Source: Actinophytocola sp.
Lineage (GTDB): Bacteria; Actinomycetota; Actinomycetes; Mycobacteriales; Pseudonocardiaceae
Length of the DNA: 64,000 nt
Assembly (NCBI GenBank): GCA_009377395.1
Contig: WHUB01000009.1
Location: forward strand, 472-64,471
Direction: 5' to 3'
Shown: piece after piece, positions 32,760 to 45,053 of the stretch
Layout: each line of letters starts with the position of its first letter
Numbering within the stretch: the first letter of the stretch is position 1
Translations under genes and position numbers: made by a program
Notes under the pieces: generated by a model
What the model was told of the DNA's origin: nothing
Seen by the model: only the letters and a program-made list of their open reading frames with translations
Database searches by the model: none

Positions 32760-33912
32760 CCGAGGCGACGGCGGCATTTACTGGGACGACGACCGTCAGC
32801 GATGGAGAGCCGAGGTCACGGTCGGATATAAGCCGAACGGCAAGCGCAAGACGCGCAAGGCCAGCGGCAAGACCGTGACGGAGACAAAGAAGAAGCTCCG
32901 GGAGTTACTCCGAGCGTTGGAAGAAGGTTCAACCGAGGATCAGCGTTACCGCGTTGCGGATGCTGTGAACGATTGGTTGGAGTACGGGTTGAGCAACCGA
33001 AGCAAGAAGACCGTGGAGAAATACACCTACCTCGCGAACACTCACATCATTCCGGGCGTTGGCGCACGAAAGCTCTCGGCGCTAAGCGCCGAGGACGTGG
33101 ACGAATGGCTCGCCGACCGAGCACGCCATGTCTCAACGCGGACGCTGCGGGATCTGCACGGAATCCTTCGACGGTCGATCAACCGCGCTCAGGCTCGGGA
33201 GCGCGTGCGGCGCAATGTCGTGCTGCTTTGTGACGTGCCTGAGGGCAAGGGCGGGCGTCCGTCCAAGTCGCTCACTTCGGATCAAGCCGAAGCACTTCTC
33301 AACGCTTCGGAGGCAACTTCGATGTACGCCTACATCACGCTGGCTCTGCTGACAGGCGCACGTACTGAGGAACTGCGGGCACTGCGGTGGGAGCACGTCA
33401 ACCTGGTGGGCAAGCGTGACAATGATCCGCCGATTCCGCCTCACATCATGGTGTGGCGCTCGGTTCGTGAAGGTGGCGACACTAAGACGCGCAGGTCACG
33501 CCGGTCGGTAGCGCTCCCGCAGCGGTGCATCGATGCGTTGAAGCGCCACCAGAAGCGTCAGGAGTTCGCCCGTAGGCTCGCCAAGGACGAATGGCAGGAC
33601 AACGGCCTAGTGTTCGCCTCAGCGGTCGGCACGCAGCTAGACGCCGCGAACGTGCGACGCGCATTCCGGCGTGTACTCAAGGGAGCCGGTCTCAATCCGA
33701 AGGAGTGGACACCGCGCGAGCTGCGGCACAGCTTCGTCTCGCTGCTGTCGGACAATGGGGTGCCGCTCGAACAGATCTCGCGGCTCGTCGGTCACAACGG
33801 AACCACGGTCACGGAGTTGGTGTATCGCCATCAGATCCGGCCGGTAGTCCAGGACGGTGCAGCGGTGATGGATCGCATCTTCGGTGGCGCGGACGTCAAC
33901 GGCGCTGCATAG
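32743..33912 (+). CDS. int: Tyrosine site-specific integrase of the AICE
   Basis: 389 aa. I chose ATG 32743 because GGAGG lies 6 nt upstream; the tracked ATG at 32737 is nearly on top of that site. Domains: N-terminal arm-binding part (GDGGIYWDDDRQRW, KTVTETKKKLRELL), SAM-like core-binding part (VADAVNDWLEYGLSNRSKKT) and catalytic domain with Arg in TGARTEELRALRW, PRELRHSFVSLLSDNG, ISRLVGHNG and the Tyr in TELVYRHQI. The usual first His of the H-x-x-R box is Arg here. It resembles pSAM2-type integrases, and the adjacent tRNA-Ile is the expected target. The stop TAG lies inside a short tandem repeat. Confidence 0.93.
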   Translation: MSKRRSRGDGGIYWDDDRQRWRAEVTVGYKPNGKRKTRKASGKTVTETKKKLRELLRALEEGSTEDQRYRVADAVNDWLEYGLSNRSKKTVEKYTYLANTHIIPGVGARKLSALSAEDVDEWLADRARHVSTRTLRDLHGILRRSINRAQARERVRRNVVLLCDVPEGKGGRPSKSLTSDQAEALLNASEATSMYAYITLALLTGARTEELRALRWEHVNLVGKRDNDPPIPPHIMVWRSVREGGDTKTRRSRRSVALPQRCIDALKRHQKRQEFARRLAKDEWQDNGLVFASAVGTQLDAANVRRAFRRVLKGAGLNPKEWTPRELRHSFVSLLSDNGVPLEQISRLVGHNGTTVTELVYRHQIRPVVQDGAAVMDRIFGGADVNGAA

Positions 33913-33932
33913 TCACCCAGTTAGTCACCCAG
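33910..33932. repeat. Tandem TAGTCACCCAG next to the attachment site
   Basis: The 11-mer TAGTCACCCAG is repeated at 33910-33920 and 33922-33932, starting with the int stop codon and about 40 bp from the tRNA 3' end. Spacing and place fit integrase arm-type sites; not proven. Confidence 0.5.
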
Positions 33933-33963
33933 GGCCCGGTTCGCTGCTGCGCGAACCGGGCCC
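33932..33963. terminator. Strong hairpin between int and tRNA-Ile
   Basis: Perfect 13-bp arms (GGGCCCGGTTCGC and its complement) with a 6-nt loop lie between the convergent int and tRNA-Ile genes, so it can serve both. No T-run. Confidence 0.85.
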
Positions 33964-33972
33964 TGTGCTGGG

Positions 33973-34046
33973 TGGGCCTACCAGGACTTGAACCTGGGAC
34001 CTCTTCGTTATCAGCGAAGCGCTCTAACCGTCTGAGCTATAGGCCC
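33973..34046 (-). tRNA. tRNA-Ile (GAT anticodon)
   Basis: 74 nt that fold as a cloverleaf: acceptor GGGCCTA/TAGGCCC, anticodon arm CTTCG-CTGATAA-CGAAG, T-arm CCAGG-TTCAAGT-CCTGG, discriminator A. The CCA end is not encoded. It follows gyrA and the DUF3566 gene as in many actinobacteria, and its 3' end is the AICE attachment site; it remains intact after integration. Confidence 0.95.
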
Positions 34047-34128
34047 CCGCGACCCCGAAAAGACTACCTCACGCGGCCCGCCGCCCCGACACCGGGTGGC
34101 GGGTGCCGGGACACGCGCGGCACCCGCA

Positions 34129-34887
34129 TTACTCGCGCTCGGACAGCGTCAGTTCGAGGCCGCCCGCCAGGTCGGCCGACACGTTGTAGATGAACGCGGA
34201 GACCGTCGCCAGCGCGGACAACAGCACGATATTGATCATGCCGATGATGGCGGCCACACCGAACACGTTGCCCGCGCTGATGAGCCGATCGGACGACGCC
34301 TCGGCGCCCTCGCCGGTCACCAGCGAGGAGTAGGTGCCGTTGAGCTTGTCCCAGACCCCCATGCCGTCGAGCACGATGTAGAGCACACCGACCGCGACCA
34401 GCCACACCAGGAACAGCGCGACGCCGAGCACCAGCGACAGCTTCAGCACCGACCAGGGATCGATCCGCTTGACCTGCAGGCTGGCGCGCCGCGGGCCACG
34501 ACCGGGCCTGCGCAGCGCGGACGGCGCCGTCCTGCCGGCCGGGTCCGTGCCTGCCGTGCCCACGTGTGCCTGGGTCTTCACGGAACTGGAGTTCCCATAA
34601 TGCTGCTGTCCCATGCCGGGGTCGTTGCCGAACATCCCTTGCGCGGCAACACCCGTCACGACGGGCAGATCACCGGTGTGCGGCACCGACGTCTGGCCGG
34701 CGTAGTTCTCATCGTCGTCGGCGTCCTCGGACTGTGCCGGGAGGAACACCGTCCGCTCCTCGGAAAGATCCGCCGTGTCCTTCGCCACCCGCTGCCACGG
34801 CGGCACCTGATGCACCTCGCCGTTAGGTTCCTGGTCGACGTCGCGTTCGATGTCGTCGACCTTCCTGCCGTCTTCGGGTGGTGCCAT
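34129..34887 (-). CDS. DUF3566 membrane protein next to gyrA
   Basis: 252 aa from ATG 34887 (GAGGGAC upstream), the homologue of Rv0007. A long acidic, disordered N-terminus is followed by a basic patch (RRPGRGPRRASLQVKRIDPW) and the DUF3566 domain with two membrane helices (LKLSLVLGVALFLVWLVAVG and VAAIIGMINIVLLSALATVS). Function unknown; the gene almost always follows gyrA in actinobacteria and is probably cotranscribed (40-bp gap). Confidence 0.9.
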   Translation of the reverse strand: MAPPEDGRKVDDIERDVDQEPNGEVHQVPPWQRVAKDTADLSEERTVFLPAQSEDADDDENYAGQTSVPHTGDLPVVTGVAAQGMFGNDPGMGQQHYGNSSSVKTQAHVGTAGTDPAGRTAPSALRRPGRGPRRASLQVKRIDPWSVLKLSLVLGVALFLVWLVAVGVLYIVLDGMGVWDKLNGTYSSLVTGEGAEASSDRLISAGNVFGVAAIIGMINIVLLSALATVSAFIYNVSADLAGGLELTLSERE

Positions 34888-34927
34888 ACGTGTCCCTCGC
34901 TCACTCACGGCGCGGCCGGCGCCGTTG

Positions 34928-37438
<2,511 letters not shown>

Positions 37439-37495
37439 TTCTGGTCTTCTCTCTCGATCACGTGGTCAATCGCTGGGCTGGCCGGACGTCGGTGA

Positions 37496-39466
37496 TCAGA
37501 CGTCGAGGAAGCGGACGTCCTTGGCGTTGCGGGTGATGAACGACCGGCGTGCCTCGACGTCCTCGCCCATCAGCACCGAGAACAGCTCGTCGGCCTGCGC
37601 GGCGTCGTCGAGGCTGACCTGCAGCAGCAGCCGGTTCGACGGATCCATGGTCGTCTCCCACAGCTCGTCGGCGTTCATCTCGCCCAGCCCCTTGTAGCGC
37701 TGGATGCCGTCATCCTTGTTGATCTTCTTGCCGGCCGCGAATCCGCGTTCGAGCAGACCGTCGCGTTCCCGGTCCGAGTAGGCGAACTCCGGCTCGGAGC
37801 GCTGCCACTTGAGCTTGTACAGCGGCGGCTGCGCCAGGTAGACGTAGCCGTGCTCGACCAGCGGCGTCATGAACCGGAACAACAGAGTGAGCAGCAGCGT
37901 ACGGATGTGCTGGCCGTCGACGTCGGCGTCGGCCATCAGCACGATCTTGTGGTACCGCAACTTGGACAGGTCGAAGTCGTCGTGGATGCCGGTGCCGAGC
38001 GCGGTGATGAGGCTCTGCACCTCGTTGTTCTTGAGCACCTTGTCGATGCGGGCCTTCTCGACGTTGATGATCTTGCCGCGGATCGGCAGGATCGCCTGGT
38101 ACATCGAGTCGCGGCCCTCCTTGGCCGAGCCTCCTGCCGAGTCGCCCTCGACGATGTAGACCTCGCACTCGTCCGGGTTCTTCGACCGGCAGTCCTTGAG
38201 CTTGCCGGGCAGCCCGCCGATGTCCATCGCGCTCTTGCGCCGCACCAGCTCGCGCGCCTTGCGCGCCGCCAGCCGCGCCTGCGCCGACGACACCGCCTTG
38301 GTGATGATCGCCTTCGCCTCGGACGGGTTGCGCTCGAACCAGTCCGACAGCCATTCGTTGGTCGTGCTCTGCACGAACGACTTGGCCTCGCTGTTGCCGA
38401 GTTTGGTCTTGGTCTGACCCTCGAACTGCGGCTCGGCGAGCTTGATCGACACGATCGCGGCGAGCCCCTCGCGGACGTCGTCGCCGGTGAGGTTGGTGTC
38501 CTTCTCCTTGAGCAGCCGCTTGTCCCGCGCGTAGGCGTTGACGACGCGGGTCAGCGCGGCGCGGAAGCCCTCCTCGTGGGCGCCGCCCTCGTGGGTGTTG
38601 ATGGTGTTGGCGAAGGTGTAGACCGACGGCGTGAAGCCGTTGTTCCACTGCATCGCGATCTCGACCTGGATGCCCTCTTCCTCGGCCTGGGCCTCGAACG
38701 CGATGACCTTGCTGTGAATCGCCTCGCGCGCGGAGTTGATGTGCTTGACGAAGTCCTCGAGTCCGCCCGGGTAGTGATAGACGATCTCCTTGCGGACGGC
38801 CTGCTTGCCCTCCGCATCCACCGCCGTCTCATCGGCGACCCGCTCGTCTCGCAGCACCATGGTCAGGCCCTTGTTGAGGAAGGCCATCTCCTGCAGCCTG
38901 CGGGCCACCGTCTCGGTGTTGTAGTAAGTCGTCTCGAAGATCGACTCATCCGCCCAGAAGGTGAGGGTCGTGCCGGTCAGCGAGGTCGCGCCCTCTTTCT
39001 CCAGCTTGCCGGGCACCGACCGTTCGTAGCGCTGGGTCCAGATCGTGCCACCCCGGTGGATCTCGACGTCGAGCTGCCGGGACAGCGCGTTGACCACCGA
39101 GACGCCGACACCGTGCAGACCACCGGAGACCGCGTACGACTTGTCGTCGAACTTGCCGCCCGCGTGCAGCATGGTGAGCACCAGCTCGACCGCCGGCTTC
39201 TGCTCGACGGGGTGCATGTCGACCGGGATGCCCCGGCCGTCGTCGGTGACCTTGACGCCGCCGTCGTTGAGCAGGGTGACCTCCACCGTGCTGGCATGCC
39301 CCGCCATCGCCTCGTCGACGGCGTTGTCCACGACCTCCCAGATGAGGTGGTGCAGGCCGCGCTCCCCCGTGGACCCGATGTACATGCCGGGGCGCTTACG
39401 AACGGCCTCGAGGCCCTCCAGCACGGTGATGGATGATGCGCTGTAGTCGTTCTTGTTGGCTGCCAC
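37496..39466 (-). CDS. gyrB: DNA gyrase subunit B
   Basis: 656 aa. The GTG at 39466 (AGGAG about 10 nt upstream) gives the family start [20 protein letters not shown]; the tracked ORF runs on through an unrelated region, though an ATG at 39535 ([12 protein letters not shown]) could add a short leader. ATPase domain: [23 protein letters not shown] and [35 protein letters not shown] and [15 protein letters not shown]-terminal [18 protein letters not shown]. Complete and unremarkable. Confidence 0.97.
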   Translation of the reverse strand: MAANKNDYSASSITVLEGLEAVRKRPGMYIGSTGERGLHHLIWEVVDNAVDEAMAGHASTVEVTLLNDGGVKVTDDGRGIPVDMHPVEQKPAVELVLTMLHAGGKFDDKSYAVSGGLHGVGVSVVNALSRQLDVEIHRGGTIWTQRYERSVPGKLEKEGATSLTGTTLTFWADESIFETTYYNTETVARRLQEMAFLNKGLTMVLRDERVADETAVDAEGKQAVRKEIVYHYPGGLEDFVKHINSAREAIHSKVIAFEAQAEEEGIQVEIAMQWNNGFTPSVYTFANTINTHEGGAHEEGFRAALTRVVNAYARDKRLLKEKDTNLTGDDVREGLAAIVSIKLAEPQFEGQTKTKLGNSEAKSFVQSTTNEWLSDWFERNPSEAKAIITKAVSSAQARLAARKARELVRRKSAMDIGGLPGKLKDCRSKNPDECEVYIVEGDSAGGSAKEGRDSMYQAILPIRGKIINVEKARIDKVLKNNEVQSLITALGTGIHDDFDLSKLRYHKIVLMADADVDGQHIRTLLLTLLFRFMTPLVEHGYVYLAQPPLYKLKWQRSEPEFAYSDRERDGLLERGFAAGKKINKDDGIQRYKGLGEMNADELWETTMDPSNRLLLQVSLDDAAQADELFSVLMGEDVEARRSFITRNAKDVRFLDV

Positions 39467-39687
39467 CGGCTCGGTGTCTCCTGTCTTCGAGTCAGCGAAG
39501 GGTGTCCGCGCGCGGGGCCCGGTCGGGTGGGTCATCCCACGCACTGGCATAAGTCTACTTGTCCGAGGGCGCTCACATGCACCAAGGACACCCCTAGACG
39601 CGTCATAGAGCGCCGAAATCGAACCCGGACGTGTCCCTTCCCGCGCCAACGCTTCCCAGCGCGCGTTGCGGTCGGTCAGCGTTCGAC

Positions 39688-40419
39688 TCAACCGTAGGTG
39701 TCCCTCGGGCCCCTGCCCGGCACGTGCCGCGGGCCGTACCGCCAGCTCGGCGTGGTCGGTCCCTGGATCTTGAGCCGCTTGACGACGCCGTTGCCGACCC
39801 CGGCCGCGATCTTCGCGATGAGCTGCGGTTGCAGCAGCCGCAGCTGGGTCGCCCACGCCGTCGAGCGCGCCCGCACGGTCAGCTCGCCGTCCTGTAACGA
39901 CACCGGCTCCGCGTGCTCGGCGACGTCCGCTCCGACCAGCCGCGGCCACTCGCCGAAGACCCGGCCGTTGGTCAGTTTGCCCGCCCATCCCCGGTCGGCG
40001 GCGATCCGGGACGCGACTCTCCCCAGGGGTTGTGGATCGCGGTCGTCGGCCCCGGGACCGGACCACCGGCGGCGCCGTGACCTGCGAGAACCACCGCCGG
40101 TCGCGCGCCGCGCCCGGACGCCGCGCTGGCTGCCGCGGGCCGCGGCCTTCTGCTGCGCCGCGTGCACCGCGGCCATGGCCAGATCCCGTCCCGAACCGCC
40201 ATGCTCGTTTGGAGCAACGTCGTCGTGGTGCGTAGTCGGCTCCGCCGATGACACACCGCCAGGCGAGTGACCGTCTCCCCGCTCCGGGTGACCGCTCACG
40301 TCAGGTGGTTGCTCGTGTACAGCGTTATCCACACTATCCACAGGTTTATCCCCAGCAGGGTGACCTTTGTCGCGAGACTGTGTCACCCGAGGTGTACGGC
40401 CTGTTCGTGATTCACTCAC
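39688..40419 (-). CDS. DciA-like protein (DUF721)
   Basis: 243 aa, GTG start overlapping the recF stop by 8 nt. The C-terminal 100 residues are the DUF721/DciA domain ([53 protein letters not shown]), which in other bacteria loads the replicative helicase DnaB. The N-terminal 140 residues are disordered and basic. The gene sits in the recF-gyrB gap as Rv0004 does. Two DnaA-box sequences lie in its first codons. Confidence 0.88.
   Translation of the reverse strand: MSESRTGRTPRVTQSRDKGHPAGDKPVDSVDNAVHEQPPDVSGHPERGDGHSPGGVSSAEPTTHHDDVAPNEHGGSGRDLAMAAVHAAQQKAAARGSQRGVRARRATGGGSRRSRRRRWSGPGADDRDPQPLGRVASRIAADRGWAGKLTNGRVFGEWPRLVGADVAEHAEPVSLQDGELTVRARSTAWATQLRLLQPQLIAKIAAGVGNGVVKRLKIQGPTTPSWRYGPRHVPGRGPRDTYG
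40325..40342. promoter_or_regulatory. Tandem DnaA boxes inside the DciA-like gene
   Basis: TTATCCACA (40325-40333) is followed directly by CTATCCACA (40334-40342) on the plus strand, and a weaker TTTATCCCC follows at about 40345. They lie within the disordered N-terminal coding part of the DUF721 gene, 3.6 kb from oriC. Confidence 0.6.
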
Positions 40420-41566
40420 GCGTCACCCTCCCGTCAGCCACTCGGTACCGCAGTCCCGACAGCTCCTCCGGCACGTCCTCGTCGACGGCCGCCGTGACCA
40501 GCACCTGCTCCGCGTTCGCCGCGACCTCGGCGAGCCTCGCGCGGCGACGCTGGTCCAGCTCGGCGAACACGTCGTCGAGCAGCAACACCGGATCGCCCCA
40601 CTCCGCCCGCAACAGCTCGTACGAGCCGAGCCGGAGCGCGAGCGCGAACGACCACGACTCGCCGTGGCTGGCGTAGCCGCGGGCCGGAGCGTCCCCGAGG
40701 ACCAGCGCGAGCTCGTCCCGGTGCGGACCGACCAGGCTCACCCCGCGTTCCAGCTCAGCATCGCGCGACTCCCGCAGCGCGTCCAGCATGACCTGCGTCA
40801 GCGTGTCGGCGTTCGCCTTCTCGCCGCCCGGCGTGCCGTAGCTCTCCGGGATGGCGTCGCTGATGCTGGACCGATACCCGATGTGCGCGCGCCGGTCGGC
40901 GGCCTGCCCCGCGATGCCCTCGTAGGCGGCCGTGGTGTGCGGGGCGAGCTCGGCGATCAGGTCGAGCCTGCCCGCCAGCAGCTGCGCGCCGACCTCGGCG
41001 AGCTGGCTGTCCCAGACGTCGAGGGTGCTCGCCGCGTAGGGGTCGTTGCCCTTGCGTTTGCCCGCCGTCTTGAGCAGGGCGTTGCGCTGTCGCAGCGCTT
41101 TCTCGTAGTCCGAGCGCACGCCGGCGAAGCGCGGTGCCCGCTGCACCAGCAGGTCGTCGAGGAACCGGCGCCGCTCGCTCGGATCGCCCTTGACCAGCGC
41201 GAGGTCCTCCGGGGCGAACAGCACGGTGCGGACGATGCCGAGCACGTCTCTCGGCCGGGTGGGCTGCCCCCGGTTGACGCGGGCGCGGTTGGTCTTGCCG
41301 GGGCTGATCTCCAGCTCGACGGTCATCTCCCGGTCGCCGTTCACCACGGCCGCTCGGATCAGCGCGCGCTGGCAGTCGTGCCGGACGAGCGGCGCATCGC
41401 TGGATACTCGGTGCGAGCCGAGCGTCGCCAGATACCCGACGGCTTCGAGCAGGTTCGTCTTGCCCCGCCCGTTCTGCCCGACGAACACGGCCGGCCCGGT
41501 GTCCAGCTCGAGGTCGACGTGCGGCCACGACCGGAAGTCGGTGACCTGCAAACGGCGGAGGTACAT
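40412..41566 (-). CDS. recF: DNA replication and repair protein RecF
   Basis: 384 aa. SMC-like ATPase that helps load RecA at gaps. Walker [16 protein letters not shown], signature-like region [15 protein letters not shown] and [15 protein letters not shown], Walker [15 protein letters not shown]. Between gnd and the DciA-like gene, as in other actinobacterial origins; overlaps the latter by 8 nt. Confidence 0.96.
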   Translation of the reverse strand: MYLRRLQVTDFRSWPHVDLELDTGPAVFVGQNGRGKTNLLEAVGYLATLGSHRVSSDAPLVRHDCQRALIRAAVVNGDREMTVELEISPGKTNRARVNRGQPTRPRDVLGIVRTVLFAPEDLALVKGDPSERRRFLDDLLVQRAPRFAGVRSDYEKALRQRNALLKTAGKRKGNDPYAASTLDVWDSQLAEVGAQLLAGRLDLIAELAPHTTAAYEGIAGQAADRRAHIGYRSSISDAIPESYGTPGGEKANADTLTQVMLDALRESRDAELERGVSLVGPHRDELALVLGDAPARGYASHGESWSFALALRLGSYELLRAEWGDPVLLLDDVFAELDQRRRARLAEVAANAEQVLVTAAVDEDVPEELSGLRYRVADGRVTRE

Positions 41567-41605
41567 CGGCTCAGCGGTGTCGATATGTCGACATGTCCAC
41601 TTGGA

Positions 41606-42508
41606 TCAGGCTCCGTCCTGGGACTTCGCCGCCGTCACCGCGTGACCGCCGAACTGGTTGCGCAGCGCCGCGACGGCCTTCATCGCGGGCGAGTCGTCCT
41701 GCCGGGAGGCGAACCGCGCGAACAGCGCCGCGGAGATCACCGGCGCGGGCACGGCGTGGTTGATCGCCTCCTCGACGGTCCACCGTCCCTCGCCGGAGTC
41801 GTTGACGTAGCCCTTCACCTCGGCCAGGTCGCTGTCTTCTTCCAGCGCGTCGACCAGCAGGTCGAGCAGCCACGACCGGACGACGGTGCCACGCGACCAC
41901 GCCTTGAGCACGGCGGGGACGTCGGTGACCTCCCGCGCGGCCGCCAGCAGCTCGAAGCCCTCGGCGTACGCCTGCATCAGGCCGTACTCGATTCCATTGT
42001 GGACCATCTTGGCGAAATGTCCCGCGCCGACCTCGCCGGCGTGCGCGAAGCCCTCGTCCCGGGGGCCGTCAGGACGCAGCGCGTCGAAGATCGGCATCGC
42101 CTTGGCGACGTCGGACTCAGCGCCACCGACCATCAGGCCGAAGCCGTTCGCCTCGCCCCAGACGCCGCCGGAAACCCCGGCGTCGAGATAGCCGACGCCG
42201 GTCGCGGCGAGCAACTCGGCGTGCGCGGCGTCGTCGGTGTAGCGGGAGTTGCCGCCCTCGATCACCAGGTCGCCCTCGTCGAGCAGGTCGGCGAGCTCGG
42301 CGATGGTGGCACGGGTCGGCTCGCCGGCGGGCACCATCACCCAGACGATCCTCGGACTGTCCACACGCGACACCAGTTCGGCGAGCGACGCGGTGTCGCT
42401 GACGTTCGGGTCGGTGTCGTAGCCGACGACGTCGTGGCCGGCCGCGGCAAGACGTGCCCGCATGCCCGCGCCCATCCTGCCGAGCCCGACGAGGCCCAAC
42501 TGCACCAT
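41606..42508 (-). CDS. gnd: 6-phosphogluconate dehydrogenase, short (YqeC/GntZ) type
   Basis: 300 aa, the length of the short class often NAD-linked. It decarboxylates 6-phosphogluconate to ribulose 5-phosphate. Rossmann motif LGLVGLGRMGAGM, substrate motif DAGVSGGVWGEANGF, catalytic Lys in HFAKMVHNGIEYGLMQA. The gnd gene between dnaN and recF is a usual actinobacterial arrangement; 26 bp separate it from dnaN, so it is probably cotranscribed. Confidence 0.94.
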   Translation of the reverse strand: MVQLGLVGLGRMGAGMRARLAAAGHDVVGYDTDPNVSDTASLAELVSRVDSPRIVWVMVPAGEPTRATIAELADLLDEGDLVIEGGNSRYTDDAAHAELLAATGVGYLDAGVSGGVWGEANGFGLMVGGAESDVAKAMPIFDALRPDGPRDEGFAHAGEVGAGHFAKMVHNGIEYGLMQAYAEGFELLAAAREVTDVPAVLKAWSRGTVVRSWLLDLLVDALEEDSDLAEVKGYVNDSGEGRWTVEEAINHAVPAPVISAALFARFASRQDDSPAMKAVAALRNQFGGHAVTAAKSQDGA

Positions 42509-42534
42509 CGGTTCTACCCCCTTCGCGCGTCGGC

Positions 42535-43671
42535 TCAGCCGGGCAGCCGCACCGGCATCAACAGGTACAGGTACCCGGGCGTGACGTTGCCCTCGGCGTC
42601 GGCCGGTTTGATCAGCGCGGGGCGGTTGGGGGTGGTGAAGGTCAGCTCGGCGCGCTCGGTGTTGAGCGCGGCAAGACCATCGCTGAGATAGCCGGGGTTG
42701 AACGCGATGGTCACCGGCTCACCCTCGTACTCGACGGGCAGCTCCTCCTCGGCGCTGCCCTCGTCGTCGCCGCCCGCGGTCAGCCGCAGCGACTGGTCGC
42801 CGAACTCCAGCCGCACCTGGGTGCCGCGCTCGGCGACGAGCGAGACGCGCTTGATCGCCTCGGCGAGCGTGGCGACGTCGAGCACGGCGCGGGAGGTGTG
42901 CTGCGACGGCAGCAGTTGGCGATACGGCGGGAACTCGGCGTCGAGCAGCCGGGTCGTCGCGAACCGCCCCGCGCCGGAGAGCCCGAGCAGTCCCTCGCTG
43001 CTGGAGAGTCCCAATCGGACAGTCGTGCCGCTGCTGCCGAGCGATTTCGCCGCCTCGGCAAGGGTTCTGGCCGGGACGAGCACAGCGGCGTCGGCCATCC
43101 CCTCGGCGGGCTGCCAGCTGAACTCCTTCATGGCGAGCCGGAACCGGTCGGTCGCGACCATGGTCAGCGTATCGCCGGTGATCTCGAGCCGGAGCCCGGT
43201 GAGCATCGGCAGCGTGTCGTCCTTGCCGGACGCCACAGCGACCTGGGCGACGGCCTGGCCGAACGTCTCGCCGGCGAGCTCACCCGCGAGCGATGGCTGG
43301 GCCGGGAGCTGGGGATAGTCCTCGACCGGCATGGTCGGCAGGCTGAACCGGGCGCTACCGCAGGTGATGGTGGCGCGGGAGCCGTCGACGGTGATGTCGA
43401 CCGGCTGGGCGGGCAGCGCCTTGGTGATGTCGGCCAGTAATCGCCCCGAGACGAGCGCCTTCCCGCCGTCCGCGATCGTCGCCGGTACCCCGACCGTCGC
43501 GGACACCTCGTAGTCGAAGCCGGACACGGTCAGCGCGTCGGAGTCATCGGGTCCGGCGCCTGCCTCAAGCAGCACGCCACCCAGCACGGGAACCGATGGC
43601 CTGGCGGGCAGGCTGCGCGCCACCCAGGCAACGGCGTCGGCGAGCCCGTCACGCTCGACGCGGATCTTCAT
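42535..43671 (-). CDS. dnaN: DNA polymerase III sliding clamp (beta subunit)
   Basis: 378 aa in three clamp domains: N-terminal [20 protein letters not shown], middle [20 protein letters not shown] followed by [10 protein letters not shown], and C-terminal [14 protein letters not shown]-like [17 protein letters not shown] ending [12 protein letters not shown]. It follows oriC directly, as usual, but dnaA is 2.9 kb away because of inserted genes. Confidence 0.97.
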   Translation of the reverse strand: MKIRVERDGLADAVAWVARSLPARPSVPVLGGVLLEAGAGPDDSDALTVSGFDYEVSATVGVPATIADGGKALVSGRLLADITKALPAQPVDITVDGSRATITCGSARFSLPTMPVEDYPQLPAQPSLAGELAGETFGQAVAQVAVASGKDDTLPMLTGLRLEITGDTLTMVATDRFRLAMKEFSWQPAEGMADAAVLVPARTLAEAAKSLGSSGTTVRLGLSSSEGLLGLSGAGRFATTRLLDAEFPPYRQLLPSQHTSRAVLDVATLAEAIKRVSLVAERGTQVRLEFGDQSLRLTAGGDDEGSAEEELPVEYEGEPVTIAFNPGYLSDGLAALNTERAELTFTTPNRPALIKPADAEGNVTPGYLYLLMPVRLPG

Positions 43672-43886
43672 GCGCCACCCCTTCGACGGCCGAGAGCGTA
43701 CCCGGCGTGATTAGACCTGGTGATGCACCGAGCGGTGACCGTCGCGGCGAGGTGTCGGCCCGCCGTACGGACGACCGGTGTGCGAACCACGTTAGAACGT
43801 CCGCCCGGAGCTCGTCATCCGGGCCTCGGTTGCGGCGTCGGCTCGTGGGCTGGGTCTGTCCCCACACACGGCGCTCGGTTGTTTTC

Positions 43887-44127
43887 GAAGAAGAGTCTTC
43901 TTGTGAAGAAGAGATAACCGCCGTAGTAATAGGGGCTGTGGGTTGTGTGGACAGCGGGTGTTGTCCCAGCTCACGGCGGTGCGGCAGGTGTGGACAGCGG
44001 GCGGACCCGAGCGGTGGACAACTTCGGCGGCCGGTGGAGCAACGAGATCCGGCCGCGGCGGTCCACCGGCCATCCACCGAACGTCCACAGTTTTCCACAG
44101 GGTTGTCCTCAGCTGTGGGTGGATAAC
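43887..44127. other. oriC: Chromosomal replication origin oriC
   Basis: Between dnaN and the CGNR gene, with a cluster of DnaA-box-like 9-mers: TGTGGACAG at 43946 and 43989, GGTGGACAA at 44013, ACGTCCACA at 44081, TTTTCCACA at 44091, TTGTCCTCA at 44103 and GGTGGATAA at 44118. None is a perfect TTGTCCACA; most differ at one base. On the dnaN side is an AT-richer part with GAAGAAGAG repeated directly at 43887 and 43905 and the dyad AAGAAG-AGT-CTTCTT. A second AT-rich patch lies at 44300-44350. Either patch could be the unwinding element. Confidence 0.85.
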
Positions 44128-44339
44128 TCCCCAAGTTGAGCGCGGGCCAACTGGGTTTGAGAGTTCCCCCATGACGGTGAGTACGTGCGGCGTGTCGTCG
44201 TCAAGCGTCACGCGGCGTGTCGCGCCCATGAATTGCCACCGCTGTCAAGCGGACGTCCGGGTCGAGTGAACCTGCGCTGAGCAGTGAACCTTTGCCCGAC
44301 ACGCCATTGTAACCGATTAAAATAGTGTCGTACACCGTT

Positions 44340-44345
44340 TATACT
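44340..44345 (+). promoter_or_regulatory. -10 box for a probably leaderless CGNR transcript
   Basis: TATACT ends 6 nt before the ATG at 44352, so transcription would start at or next to the start codon. No Shine-Dalgarno precedes the ATG, and no good -35 box was seen. Confidence 0.5.
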
Positions 44346-44351
44346 AGTTAC

Positions 44352-44942
44352 ATGCAGGCAGGTGTGCGACTGCTCGACAGCGACGACGGACGGCGCTTCG
44401 ATTTCGACCCCGGCAGCTTCTGCCTCGAACTGCTGCTGACGGGCGGGCCGGTGCTGGTGCAGCGCACCGAGCTGCTGCGCGGTCCCGGCGACCTGACCGA
44501 GTGGATCGCCGAGTCACGGCTGGCGCGCGTCGCCGCGCTCGACGACGTCCGGGTGCGGCCCTCCGAGCTCCGCGAGCTGCGGGACTTCCGGGACATGATG
44601 TGGTCGGCGGCGCGGACGGTCGCTCACGGCGGCACGGTCGAACGCGAGCACATCGACTGGATCAACGACAGTGCGACGGTCGATCTCAGTCCGGAGCTGG
44701 ACGCGGAGACACGGACGCGGCGATGGGCGGCGCCGATCACCGGTGAGCAGATCCTCGGCGCGGCCGCCCGCGACGCGATCGAGCTGATCGGCGAGCACGC
44801 CGGCCGCGTCAGGGAGTGCGGCGCCGACGGATGCGCGCTGCTGTTCCGCGATACGTCCCGCCCCGGAAACCGCCGCTGGTGTTCGATGCGGCGCTGCGGG
44901 AATCGCAGCAAGGTGAAGACCTATCGCAGTCGGCGGGATTGA
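44352..44942 (+). CDS. CGNR zinc-finger / ABATE-domain regulator
   Basis: 196 aa from ATG 44352; the tracked start at 44325 would lie upstream of the likely transcription start. The N-terminal ABATE-type helical domain (SFCLELLLTGG, LTEWIAESRLARVAALDDVR, ELRELRDFRDMMW) is followed by a stress-linked C-terminal zinc finger ECGADGCALLF...RRWCSMRRCGNRSK with four Cys and the name-giving CGNR. Such proteins are thought to be transcriptional regulators. Its place between oriC and dnaA is unusual. Confidence 0.88.
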   Translation: MQAGVRLLDSDDGRRFDFDPGSFCLELLLTGGPVLVQRTELLRGPGDLTEWIAESRLARVAALDDVRVRPSELRELRDFRDMMWSAARTVAHGGTVEREHIDWINDSATVDLSPELDAETRTRRWAAPITGEQILGAAARDAIELIGEHAGRVRECGADGCALLFRDTSRPGNRRWCSMRRCGNRSKVKTYRSRRD

Positions 44943-44959
44943 CCGTCCGCCGTGCTGGC

Positions 44960-45028
44960 CCCTCTCCTTATATATAGGGACGCCATTTCGGCGCGGGCTG
45001 GACGCGCTCTCTATATATAAGGAGAGGG
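44960..45028. repeat. Perfect 18-bp inverted repeat with TATATA core
   Basis: CCCTCTCCTTATATATAG at 44960-44977 is exactly inverted at 45011-45028, separated by 33 nt, in the gap between the CGNR gene and mptB. It could end the CGNR transcript or be an operator for mptB, whose start is 26 bp downstream. Confidence 0.85.
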
Positions 45029-45053
45029 CCTTCGCGACTGCCATGATGAGTTC

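Larger units (their letters stand above)
23281..34011. mobile_element. Integrated AICE (pSAM2-like) at tRNA-Ile
   Basis: The gene set GntR regulator, WhiB, small membrane proteins, SpdB, TraB translocase, Prim-Pol, RepA ATPase, Xis and Int is that of an actinomycete integrative and conjugative element. The right end lies in tRNA-Ile, next to int. The left end is not defined: I found no second copy of the tRNA 3' half, so the start given is only the outermost likely cargo gene. The true limit may lie near 22.87 kb. No relaxase or type IV secretion genes are present, as expected for this class. Confidence 0.8.

Noticed and set aside
39536-40066. N-terminal extension of the gyrB ORF
   Set aside because: It runs through the DUF721 gene region and lacks GyrB similarity; GTG 39466 fits family length and has a Shine-Dalgarno.
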